Assembly: GCA_028708585.1 (NCBI GenBank)
Contig: JAQVYO010000052.1
Span: forward strand, 1 to 9,912
Length of the DNA stretch: 9,912 nucleotides
DNA from: Oscillospiraceae bacterium
GTDB lineage: Bacteria > Bacillota > Clostridia > Oscillospirales > Oscillospiraceae
Reading direction: 5' to 3'
Shown: positions 1 through 5,893 of the stretch, in pieces
Numbering within the stretch: the stretch's first letter is position 1
How the letters are laid out: the number at the start of each line of letters is the position of its first letter
Made by a program: the position numbers and the translations under genes
The notes under the pieces: model-generated
Seen by the model: only the letters and a program-made list of their open reading frames with translations
Told to the model about the DNA's origin: nothing
The model's database searches: none

Positions 1-1017
1 AACAAGCATGTTGTGGGCAGCGTGAAGCCTTCGACGCGCGTTTCCTACGAAATGATAATCAGGCAGCACTTAAAGCCGAATTTCGGCCATTACAAGCTGA
101 AAGATTTAGGGAGTGGCACCATTCAGAGCGTTTATAAAAAGCTGCTGAAAAGCGGGCGCATCATTCAAAAGAAGGCCGACGACAAGAAGGCCGAGAAGGA
201 CGAAAAGCTGGTAAACAAGGGGCTTTCGGAAAAGACGATCAGGAATATTCACCTTGTTTTACGGAAGGCGCTGCAGGTTGCATACCTGAACGATATGATA
301 CCCCGCAATCCTGCCGCTGATGGGCGCGTCACGCTGCCCGAAGCGCCAAAGAAAAAGGACATTCGAGTATTTACCCAAGACGAGCAAAAGGCTATAGAAA
401 AGGCTTGCAAGGGCAAACGCTGGGGCATGATTATAATACTTGACTTATATTCGGGTATGCGGCAAGGTGAAATATTAGCGCTGACATGGAAGGATATAGA
501 TTTTGACAAGAGAACAATTAAAATTAATAAGCAGCTTTCCCGCTTGAAAAACTTTGACCCCAGCATACCGAGTAAAACAATGCTGGCCGTACAGCCGTAT
601 ACAAAAAACAGCAACGACCGGGTTATATCAATCTCCCCTGAGATTGTGGACAAGCTACAAGCGTACAAGTCCATAGAGAATGCCAATAAAGCAAAATGGG
701 CGGAAGCATATGAGGACAATAACCTTGTTTTCTGCCGCGAAGACGGTCACTTTGTAGAGCCTAAGACGTTTCAAGATTTTTTCAAAAGGATATTGAAAGA
801 CGCAGGTGTCGCAGATGGAAATGTCCATGCACTCCGGCATACCTTTGCCACACGAGCACTTGAAGCTGGAATACCTGTAAAAGTAGTAAGCAAAATTTTA
901 GGGCATTCCAGTATTCAGATCACACTTGACACGTATAGCCATGTTTTGCCGGAATTGCAGGATGAAGCCATGCAGACCATTACTGACGAATTTTTAGAGC
1001 CAGACAAGGATGAATAA
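1..1017 (+). CDS. Tyrosine recombinase / site-specific integrase, 5'-partial
   Basis: This is a phage-type tyrosine integrase that cuts and rejoins DNA at attachment sites. The reading frame is open to the window edge, so the true start and part of the N-terminal arm-binding domain are missing; a GTG at 13 is not a convincing start. The visible N-terminus holds the core-binding SAM-like domain (pattern pSTR.SYE.iirqHLkP.fG..kLkdL), with a Lys/Asp/Glu-rich insertion around 170-215. The catalytic domain has all the key residues: Arg in SGMRQGE (codon 460-462), His and Arg of HALRH (826-837), His of LGHSS (904-906) and the nucleophilic Tyr of TYSH (934-936). The protein therefore looks intact and active. 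It lies directly beside the tRNA scar, as expected for the recombinase that made it. Subfamily and element type are not assigned. Confidence 0.93.
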   Translation, partial: NKHVVGSVKPSTRVSYEMIIRQHLKPNFGHYKLKDLGSGTIQSVYKKLLKSGRIIQKKADDKKAEKDEKLVNKGLSEKTIRNIHLVLRKALQVAYLNDMIPRNPAADGRVTLPEAPKKKDIRVFTQDEQKAIEKACKGKRWGMIIILDLYSGMRQGEILALTWKDIDFDKRTIKINKQLSRLKNFDPSIPSKTMLAVQPYTKNSNDRVISISPEIVDKLQAYKSIENANKAKWAEAYEDNNLVFCREDGHFVEPKTFQDFFKRILKDAGVADGNVHALRHTFATRALEAGIPVKVVSKILGHSSIQITLDTYSHVLPELQDEAMQTITDEFLEPDKDE

Positions 1018-1019
1018 CC

Positions 1020-1154
1020 GCCCCATACTTTGCCCCATACCCACAATATAGCCCATTATAAACTATTCTATATATATTAATCGCGTTCTATGGTAATCGC
1101 AATATATTGTATGTACTTATACAGTATTTACTCTTTTCTATAGTGCTTCTATAA
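1020..1154. repeat. Short direct repeats between integrase and attachment core (possible recombinase/excisionase sites)
   Basis: Two copies of the 9-mer GCCCCATAC lie at 1020-1028 and 1032-1040, followed by a partial copy GCCCAT at 1051. The hexamer TTCTAT occurs four times in the same orientation, at 1066, 1086, 1136 and 1147, the last just before the tRNA-like core. TAATCGC also occurs twice (1078-1084 and 1094-1100). Tyrosine integrases and excisionases commonly bind short repeats (arm sites) flanking the core, so these are candidates. The stretch is AT-rich, so chance repeats are possible. No gene was seen in it. Confidence 0.4.
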
Positions 1155-1199
<45 letters not shown>

Positions 1200-1200
1200 T

Positions 1201-1237
1201 AAAAGCCCTGATTTTTATAATAAATCAGGGCTTTTTT
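1201..1237 (+). terminator. Intrinsic terminator of the original tRNA gene, probably bidirectional
   Basis: A perfect 14-bp inverted repeat (arms 1201-1214 and 1222-1235) with a 7-nt loop encloses a GC core GCCCTG/CAGGGC and runs into TTTTTT (1232-1237) on the plus strand. On the minus strand the arm ends in TTTT as well, so it may also stop leftward transcripts, such as the candidate RNA at 1275-1437. It starts two bases after the tRNA CCA end, which fits a host tRNA terminator left behind by integration. Confidence 0.88.
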
Positions 1238-1274
1238 ATAACTTTTTTAGCCGTTTTACGCCATATATCTTAGC

Positions 1275-1437
1275 CGTGCGGGGATGCCCACCATGGTATC
1301 CGCAGCCGCCCGCCTGATTGGGCCTGCTTTTCAGCAGGACAGCGATGCGACCGTCCACACCCAACGGGACAGCTGACTTGCGGAGGAATACTTAGGCTCA
1401 AGCTGCGGCATTGCTTAAATAGGATATGCGGATGGGC
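1275..1437 (-). ncRNA. Candidate structured non-coding RNA, 6S-like
   Basis: This intergenic stretch has no convincing gene but carries nested complementarity. Read on the minus strand, 1437-1431 pairs with 1292-1286 over 7 bp using one G-U pair; on the plus strand this would be an A-C mismatch, so the minus strand is favoured. Inside an asymmetric bubble, 1408-1402 pairs perfectly with 1306-1300 (CCGCAGC/GCTGCGG). A small hairpin CCTGC-loop-GCAGG lies at 1338-1323. The result is a rod of about 160 nt with a bubble, and a stretch CTTGAGCC after the inner stem recalls the CTGAGCC-type bubble strand of E. coli 6S RNA. 6S RNA sequesters RNA polymerase holoenzyme. The family call rests on shape, size and this resemblance only; another structured RNA, or chance pairing, is possible. 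Confidence 0.35.
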
Positions 1438-1441
1438 TGAA

Positions 1442-1470
1442 CGTAAACCGGCTGCCGCCGGATTTGGCAA
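1442..1470 (-). promoter_or_regulatory. Weak candidate promoter for the minus-strand structured RNA
   Basis: On the minus strand TTGCCA (1470-1465) is followed, after 17 nt, by TTTACG (1447-1442), which would start a transcript near the outer stem of the candidate RNA. The -35 is good but the -10 matches TATAAT at only three positions. The spacer contains a 5-bp inverted repeat CCGGC-TGCC-GCCGG (1448-1461). Confidence 0.2.
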
Positions 1471-1473
1471 GTC

Positions 1474-1502
1474 TTGTGGTTTCATATAAAAATTGGTATA
1501 AT
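1474..1502 (+). promoter_or_regulatory. Sigma-A-type promoter for the MBL-fold/DUF3006 pair
   Basis: A perfect TATAAT (1497-1502) lies 17 nt downstream of TTGTGG (1474-1479), a partial -35 match. Transcription would start near 1509, giving a leader of about 23 nt before the ATG at 1532. That leader contains the Shine-Dalgarno sequence AGAGGA (1520-1525). Confidence 0.65.
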
Positions 1503-1531
1503 GGATAAAAATTTTGTTCAGAGGACAGGAG

Positions 1532-2917
1532 ATGGGAACTTTGACGCTTTTGGAAGGGCTGGGCCTTTTGGGAATTCTCGTATTTGGATCTCTTTTCATG
1601 AGAGCCAAAAAAAGAGGGCGGAAGAAATTTCCCTTAGCTGGGCTACTTGCCAGTTTTCTGGTCTGCGTTACCTCGTTTGGCGGAACCATTCTCCAGCCAA
1701 ACGGCGGGTGGGCAGCCGTCTTCGGCCCGGCCAACGCCCCGGCGGAAGGCTCGTCCGAGGCAAAAGCACCCACCGGGGTTTTAAAAGCCCATTTTCTGAA
1801 TGTAGGACAAGGCGATTGCGCATTCATTGAGCTGCCCAACGGGCAAACCATGCTGATTGACGCCGGCAACCCCGGAGACGGGGAGAACATTGTCCATTAT
1901 ATCAAAGAAAAAGGATATACGAAATTGGATTTTCTCATCGCCACCCACCCGCACGCCGACCACATAGGCGGCATGGCGGAGGTTGTAAAGGAGATGGATA
2001 TTGCATCGGTTTATATGCCAAAAGCAAGCGCATCCTCCAGGGTCTACGAAAATTTATTAAACGCAATCGTAAAGAAAGGCCTTGCCGTTCACACCGCCAA
2101 GGCTGGAGTCTCGCTCGCCGACACGGCCGGTTTCAAAGCATACTTGGCGGCCCCCAACGGCGGCGGGTATGAGGATCTCAACAACTACTCCGCCGTTCTC
2201 AAAATCGTTTATAAAAACAACTCTTTTCTATTTACGGGGGATGCGGAAACGAGATCAGAAAATGAAATTACCGCAAATGTGAAAGCGGATGTGCTAAAAG
2301 TCGGGCATCACGGCAGCAAAACCTCCACCGGAGCGTCTTTTCTCCAAAAAGTATCCCCCAGCTATGCCGTGATCTCCGTTGGCGCAGGCAACAGTTACGG
2401 CCACCCGGCGCAGACGACGCTGGACAAATTAAAGGCCATTGGCGCCAAGACCTATCGAACAGACCGGGATGGAACGATCGTCTTCCAGTCCGACGGGACG
2501 CGTCTTACCGTCAGCTTAAACAGCTTTGCAACCGACGGCTGGGTTTCCTCCGGAGCACCCGCGGTGGAAACCGCACAGGCGGCGGCTTCCGAAAGCGGCT
2601 TCGCGGCTTCCGGTAATGTCTCCATCCGCAGCGTGGACAAACAGGCGGAGCTGGTCACTATTCAGAATGCCGGCGCCGCCAGTGTAGATATGACCGGATG
2701 GACCCTGGTATCCAAAACGGGAAACCAGCGATACACTTTCCCGGAGTATACGTTAAAGGCGGGGGCCGAGGTTACCGTCGCCAGCGGCAAGGCCGGCGGT
2801 GACCTTGCCTGGACTAAAAATGATATCTGGTCAAACGGCAAAAGCGACCCCGCGCAACTGTATAACAAGCAAAACCAGCTGGTTTCCACATGGAACGATT
2901 CACAAGGAACGGAGTAA
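1532..2917 (+). CDS. Membrane-anchored ComEC-like MBL-fold hydrolase with C-terminal lamin-tail domain
   Basis: The 461-residue protein is predicted to be anchored by two hydrophobic segments (about 5-23 and 35-51) around a basic loop RAKKRGRKK, which places the rest outside the membrane. The catalytic domain (about 84-335) is a metallo-beta-lactamase fold of the ComEC C-terminal type: LNVGQGD, LIDAG, the metal motif HPHADH at 139-144, TGDAE near 235-239 and GHHGS near 258-262. Residues about 361-458 form a lamin-tail domain (pattern VDMTGW.LVSKTGNQ, W..NDIW, DPAQLYN). Related proteins are thought to be hydrolases, possibly nucleases; the substrate is unknown. The ATG at 1532 is preferred over an upstream in-frame TTG because AGAGGA sits 6 nt before it. 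A DUF3006 gene follows after 4 nt, a frequent pairing in Clostridia. All metal ligands seen appear present. Confidence 0.88.
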   Translation: MGTLTLLEGLGLLGILVFGSLFMRAKKRGRKKFPLAGLLASFLVCVTSFGGTILQPNGGWAAVFGPANAPAEGSSEAKAPTGVLKAHFLNVGQGDCAFIELPNGQTMLIDAGNPGDGENIVHYIKEKGYTKLDFLIATHPHADHIGGMAEVVKEMDIASVYMPKASASSRVYENLLNAIVKKGLAVHTAKAGVSLADTAGFKAYLAAPNGGGYEDLNNYSAVLKIVYKNNSFLFTGDAETRSENEITANVKADVLKVGHHGSKTSTGASFLQKVSPSYAVISVGAGNSYGHPAQTTLDKLKAIGAKTYRTDRDGTIVFQSDGTRLTVSLNSFATDGWVSSGAPAVETAQAAASESGFAASGNVSIRSVDKQAELVTIQNAGAASVDMTGWTLVSKTGNQRYTFPEYTLKAGAEVTVASGKAGGDLAWTKNDIWSNGKSDPAQLYNKQNQLVSTWNDSQGTE

Positions 2918-2921
2918 GCTT

Positions 2922-3122
2922 ATGAAACTAATCATTGACCGATTTGAGGGCAATTTCGCAGTGGCGGAACTGGAAAACCAGCAGTTCGTCAGCCTCCCCA
3001 GGCAGGCGATCCCTTCCCAGGCAAAAGAAGGAGACGTTTTGTCGGTCGAAATTGACCATGCGGAAACGCAAAAACGGGCGGAAACCATCAAAAAGCTGAT
3101 GGACCAGGTTTGGGAGGACTAA
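2922..3122 (+). CDS. DUF3006 family protein
   Basis: A 66-residue soluble protein without a signal peptide. It starts with LIIDRFEGNFAVAELE and continues with LP..AIP..AKEGDVL and a charged C-terminal helix (HAETQKRAETIKKLMDQVWED region), which matches the DUF3006 pattern as I know it. The start is supported by GGAG (2911-2914), which overlaps the end of the preceding gene; only 4 nt separate the stop and this ATG, so the two are almost surely co-transcribed and translationally coupled. DUF3006 genes are commonly next to MBL-fold genes of the ComEC-like type, so a role tied to the upstream hydrolase is likely, but no biochemical function is known to me. Confidence 0.85.
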   Translation: MKLIIDRFEGNFAVAELENQQFVSLPRQAIPSQAKEGDVLSVEIDHAETQKRAETIKKLMDQVWED

Positions 3123-3218
3123 TCGGCAGAGCGGAACTTTTCCAGAATTGAGCGCGGATGCGGACGATATATATTTTTTGGCAAATTCGTGCTTTTGTCC
3201 CTTCCCATCAAAAAATTA

Positions 3219-3247
3219 TTGCAATTTCCTCCAAAATTCAGTATACT
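3219..3247 (+). promoter_or_regulatory. Near-consensus sigma-A promoter of the His/Cys-domain membrane protein gene
   Basis: TTGCAA (3219-3224) and TATACT (3242-3247) are separated by exactly 17 nt. A start site about 6-7 nt downstream would fall at the edge of the Shine-Dalgarno GGAGGTGG (3253-3260), so the mRNA leader would be unusually short. The stretch from 3123 to here shows no gene and no clear terminator after the DUF3006 gene. Confidence 0.7.
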
Positions 3248-3250
3248 GAA
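3237..3250. promoter_or_regulatory. Perfect 14-bp palindrome over the -10 element (candidate operator)
   Basis: TTCAGTATACTGAA is its own reverse complement and contains the whole -10 hexamer TATACT. A dimeric repressor bound here would block the promoter. Part of the symmetry is forced by the TATAC core, so the added evidence lies in the flanking TTCAG/CTGAA arms. No regulator gene lies in the window. Confidence 0.4.
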
Positions 3251-3266
3251 ACGGAGGTGGTAAAAA

Positions 3267-3977
3267 ATGGGTAAAAAGAGAATAGGGACCATATTGGGGT
3301 GGATTATATCCATCCTGCTTTTGTTCACCGGCATCGTCTGTCTATTTCAAAACTTTCTAACCGGGATATTTTTTCTGCTGGCCGGGCTGATTTTGCTTCC
3401 GCCGCTGTATCGTGCAGTCAAGAAAAAGCTTCCCATCCGAACATGGCAAAAAGCGGCTGCCCTTGCCGCCTGTCTGGCGCTGGCCATAGCGTTTATGCCA
3501 AAGCAAAGCGCCGATGATACAACGATGGCCGCTGTGTCCGGAGGGCCGGTTCAAAGCTCGTCCGCGCCTTCCCAAAGTCTGCGCCCCAGCGCATCCCCAT
3601 CCTTGACGTCATCGCCTACGCCTTCTCTGGCGCCAGTGCCCACGCCAACCCTTTCCACCCCCCCGCCGGCCATTTCGGCTTCGGCCGCTTCCGCCAAACC
3701 CGCATCCGGATCTTCCGTATCCGGAAAAAAATCCGGATCTTCCGCCAAGAAACCCACCCCCACGAAAAAGGCTTCCGGGAATATCTCCTCTTCGGCCTAC
3801 CAAAATGCCGCCGCGGCCAACAACACAAAAGGCATAACGGTATATATCACGCCGACGGGGAGCAAATATCATTTGGCAAATTGCCGGACCCTCAAAAAAA
3901 ATAAAGCCGCAACCTCCCTAAGCGCGGCGAAAGCGCAAGGCTATAAGCCCTGCGGCGTCTGCCATCCTCCGGTGTAG
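3267..3977 (+). CDS. Membrane protein with Ser/Pro/Ala-rich linker and C-terminal H-C-CxxC domain
   Basis: The 236-residue protein has hydrophobic segments at about 7-29, 30-47 and 62-76, then a low-complexity linker rich in Ser, Pro, Ala, Thr and Lys (about 80-190), and a compact C-terminal domain (about 192-236). That domain reads VYIT.TGSKYH...C, then GY.PCGVCHPP, with H202, C206, C229 and C232 as a likely zinc site. The same module is known at the C-terminus of many secreted nuclease and competence-related proteins, where it is thought to bind metal or nucleic acid. The N-terminal part resembles no catalytic domain I recognise. The start is fixed by GGAGGTGG 6 nt upstream. The linker contains a 14-bp DNA repeat (3704-3717 and 3731-3744), suggesting growth by local duplication. 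Position after the MBL gene hints at a shared extracellular nucleic-acid theme; this is inference. Confidence 0.8.
   Translation: MGKKRIGTILGWIISILLLFTGIVCLFQNFLTGIFFLLAGLILLPPLYRAVKKKLPIRTWQKAAALAACLALAIAFMPKQSADDTTMAAVSGGPVQSSSAPSQSLRPSASPSLTSSPTPSLAPVPTPTLSTPPPAISASAASAKPASGSSVSGKKSGSSAKKPTPTKKASGNISSSAYQNAAAANNTKGITVYITPTGSKYHLANCRTLKKNKAATSLSAAKAQGYKPCGVCHPPV
3704..3744 (+). repeat. 14-bp direct repeat within the linker-coding region
   Basis: ATCCGGATCTTCCG occurs at 3704-3717 and again at 3731-3744, 27 bp apart, so the repeat unit keeps the reading frame. Both copies encode Ser/Gly-rich linker residues (SGSSxSGK and SGSSAKK). Similar TTCCGCCAA words flank the pair. It looks like a local in-frame duplication. 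Confidence 0.7.
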
Positions 3978-4025
3978 TCCCCCCGGATGCCGCTTGCGAT
4001 TCTTGGCTCGTCTAAAAAAGCTTAA

Positions 4026-4068
4026 AGAAACATCCTCCCGGTTGTCATACAACCGGGAGGATGTTTCT
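4026..4068. terminator. Long perfect hairpin terminator between convergent transcription units
   Basis: Two 20-nt arms (4026-4045 and 4049-4068) are perfect reverse complements around a 3-nt apex, with a GC-rich core CCTCCCGG/CCGGGAGG. On the minus strand the arm is followed by TTTAAGCTTTTTT, which fits termination of the polysaccharide operon ending at 4122. On the plus strand only TTTCTATT follows, so termination of the upstream gene is less certain. The stretch 3978-4121 holds no gene. Confidence 0.8.
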
Positions 4069-4121
4069 ATTGATTCGATCGATGGATCGGGATTTTCCAT
4101 ATTCCGCTTCCCCAAAACCAG

Positions 4122-5306
4122 CTAGGCCTCCGGCTCAAATAAGCAAAGCAACGCGCTCAGCCCGTTCATTTTTTTCGCTTTCTGAAACATGGCGCCAATT
4201 GAACCAACGGAGCGTTTGCCTGCGCATATTTGACCAATGAAGCAAACAGGAAAATACATCCAGGCAAAAAGTTTAAGGGGCGGGAACTTCCGGCAGGCCG
4301 CCCACCGGCGCACACCCTGGATCTGCAGATGGCAGAGCACGCCCCCAATCGTTTTGCTGGCTCGCGCCAGAAGCCGGGCGCCATAGCGGTTTTTGCTTCC
4401 GCGCCCCATATTACCGTTTTCAAACAACTGCTGACGCACGGCCGCATATTGGCTTTCCTCCGGCTGCTCAAAAGGCAGCGGCCCGGAAACTCCAAGGTCC
4501 TGCACACAAAATGCGGTCATAATTTTTGCAAACCGCATGAGACCGCTTTTTCGCAAAACCGGTATGAGTTCCGCCCAAAAATCTTCCGCTTGTTCTTGTT
4601 GAATAAAGACAGCCCAATCACACGCTTGGCGCAGCCCCAGTTCTCCATTCAGCAAATGGTGGCCCATATGCAGCAGCAAAGAAAGCGCTTGCTGCCGCTT
4701 TGGAAGAACCGGAAATGACATGCCCTCCAATTCCGCCTGGCACAGATGGTCCATGCAGGAATCCGCAAACAACGATCCCAAATGTTGGCCAACTTCACCT
4801 TCCGGCAGTCCGCCGACGCGATAATGAAGCTCCACCAAAAAGGAGTCTTGATAAAATAGAACATGATGCTCATTGGAGCCTGGTTTTGAGAGGTATCCTT
4901 TTTCCGTGAGTCCGTTTGCAGCTTTTTCAAATTCTTTTGCGGGAACCAGCAGATCAATGTCGCCCATCATCCGGTAAAAGGGCTTTGGATAATAGGCTGC
5001 CGCGCCGAACCCCTTGAGCACTGCGCAGGGAACCTGGTTCAAATCTTCCAACACACGCTTTTGGTGCTCCAGCAGGCGGTAAAAATAGCCGCAGAATATA
5101 TACGCCTGCCGTTTCCAGGTTTGCAGCAATTCCGGAGGGAGCAGACCGCAATCGTCGCCCAGGCCGTCCAGCGCGATGCTGCAAACCGCCTGCCGCCTGC
5201 TTTCTTCAAAAACTTCCCGCCAATCGACAGAGATAGGCAAAGACATTTTGCGGCCAAACAAACCGCGCTGAAGAAGCAGCAATAACGTTTGTTGTTCCAG
5301 CGTCAT
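4122..5306 (-). CDS. PF14907-type nucleotidyltransferase family protein
   Basis: The 394-residue protein has the pattern of the uncharacterised nucleotidyltransferase family (NTP_transf_5). LKGFGAAAYYP (97-107) is followed by R112 and GDIDLLV (115-121), with metal-binding carboxylates D116 and D118, and a third acidic residue in VELHYR (E159). The C-terminal part is helical and basic with a hydrophobic stretch near LFAWMYFPVCFIGQI. The ATG at 5306 is chosen over an upstream extension to 5420 because GAGGG lies 8 nt before it and the extension is basic and unlike the family. It is the last gene of the minus-strand operon, 122 nt after the cytidylyltransferase gene, just before a strong terminator. 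The family is widespread beside polysaccharide and peptide-modification genes, but the acceptor is unknown. A role in modifying the glycan or its carrier is inference. Confidence 0.82.
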   Translation of the reverse strand: MTLEQQTLLLLLQRGLFGRKMSLPISVDWREVFEESRRQAVCSIALDGLGDDCGLLPPELLQTWKRQAYIFCGYFYRLLEHQKRVLEDLNQVPCAVLKGFGAAAYYPKPFYRMMGDIDLLVPAKEFEKAANGLTEKGYLSKPGSNEHHVLFYQDSFLVELHYRVGGLPEGEVGQHLGSLFADSCMDHLCQAELEGMSFPVLPKRQQALSLLLHMGHHLLNGELGLRQACDWAVFIQQEQAEDFWAELIPVLRKSGLMRFAKIMTAFCVQDLGVSGPLPFEQPEESQYAAVRQQLFENGNMGRGSKNRYGARLLARASKTIGGVLCHLQIQGVRRWAACRKFPPLKLFAWMYFPVCFIGQICAGKRSVGSIGAMFQKAKKMNGLSALLCLFEPEA

Positions 5307-5330
5307 ATGGATTTCCCTCTTTATAAATGG

Positions 5331-5349
5331 ATGCAAAACTCGTTTGCAT
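5331..5349. repeat. Inverted repeat upstream of the terminal nucleotidyltransferase gene
   Basis: ATGCAAA (5331-5337) and TTTGCAT (5343-5349) are perfect inverted repeats with a 5-nt spacer, 25 bp upstream of the start codon in the 122-bp gap. It could be a small hairpin in the mRNA or an operator. I found no clear promoter in this gap. Confidence 0.35.
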
Positions 5350-5428
5350 TGTCGCCTCATGCCCATCAAGCCGCTTTCCGCGCGGCCTTTAGATGCTGTA
5401 AACCGCCTGTGATTTGGCAAAAATCAAT

Positions 5429-5872
5429 TTACCGTTTTTCCATGAGCGACTGATAGAGTATTTCCGTCAGCAAAGTTGAGGAGGTCCCTTCGGTGTAAGG
5501 AAAATACACCACCTCAACCCCGGCAGACCTCAGCTTTTCTTCTACGGTATTGTACATCGCGCTGCCCTTCCAGTCATCTCCATGGAAGATACGGTCATAA
5601 TGCAGTCTTGTCCAAGCTTCATATTTGTCCATAGATGTCTGAGGCACGGCCTCATCCACATATTTCAGCGCCCTAATGATCTCTATTCTTTCTTCAAATG
5701 GGATGATCGGACGTTTATGCTTATAAGATTCCACAAGGTCATCCACGCTGACCCCCACAATGAGATAGTCGCAGTTCTCTTTTGCTCTTTTAATGATATT
5801 CAGATGTCCAATGTGAAACAAATCATACACTCCGGTGGTATAGCCAATGATTTTCCTTTTTCTTTTTTCCAT
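5429..5872 (-). CDS. TagD-like cytidylyltransferase (probable glycerol-3-phosphate cytidylyltransferase)
   Basis: The 147-residue protein has the usual length and motifs of the small cytidylyltransferase family. GVYDLFHIGH (14-23) contains the HxGH nucleotide-binding motif, R62 or a nearby basic residue lies in the FEERIEII helix, GDDWKG (98-103) matches TagD's GDDWxG, and TEGTSST (127-133) corresponds to the RTEGISTT signature. TagD makes CDP-glycerol from CTP and glycerol-3-phosphate in the cytoplasm. The family also includes enzymes for other phospho-alcohols, so the substrate is not settled. GGAG lies 8 nt before the ATG. The gene follows the flippase after 21 nt and sits one gene away from LicD, which would use a CDP-activated phospho-alcohol. 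No CDP-glycerol polymerase (TagF-type) gene is in the window, arguing for decoration rather than a full teichoic acid chain. Confidence 0.85.
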   Translation of the reverse strand: MEKRKRKIIGYTTGVYDLFHIGHLNIIKRAKENCDYLIVGVSVDDLVESYKHKRPIIPFEERIEIIRALKYVDEAVPQTSMDKYEAWTRLHYDRIFHGDDWKGSAMYNTVEEKLRSAGVEVVYFPYTEGTSSTLLTEILYQSLMEKR

Positions 5873-5893
5873 ACAGCATTCTCCAATTCATAG

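Noticed and set aside
249..719. Minus-strand frame of 156 codons
   Set aside because: It is antisense to the integrase catalytic domain and has no recognisable features.
1261..1470. T-box, riboswitch, RNase P, tmRNA or SRP RNA
   Set aside because: The conserved sequence signatures of these RNAs that I know were not found; only a 6S-like shape remained plausible.
1270..1890. Open minus-strand frame of 206 codons across the intergenic region and the MBL gene start
   Set aside because: It is antisense to the well-supported MBL gene, lacks a recognisable domain or Shine-Dalgarno, and its composition follows the complementary coding strand.
3609..3872. Gly/Arg-rich minus-strand frames
   Set aside because: The composition is simply the complement of the Ser/Pro/Ala-rich linker code on the plus strand.
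4230..4718. Plus-strand frame of 162 codons
   Set aside because: It lies antisense within the nucleotidyltransferase gene, which has clear motifs; no domain or ribosome site was seen.
5307..5420. N-terminal extension of the nucleotidyltransferase to 5420
   Set aside because: The extension is basic and atypical for the family, whereas the internal ATG at 5306 has a good GAGGG site.
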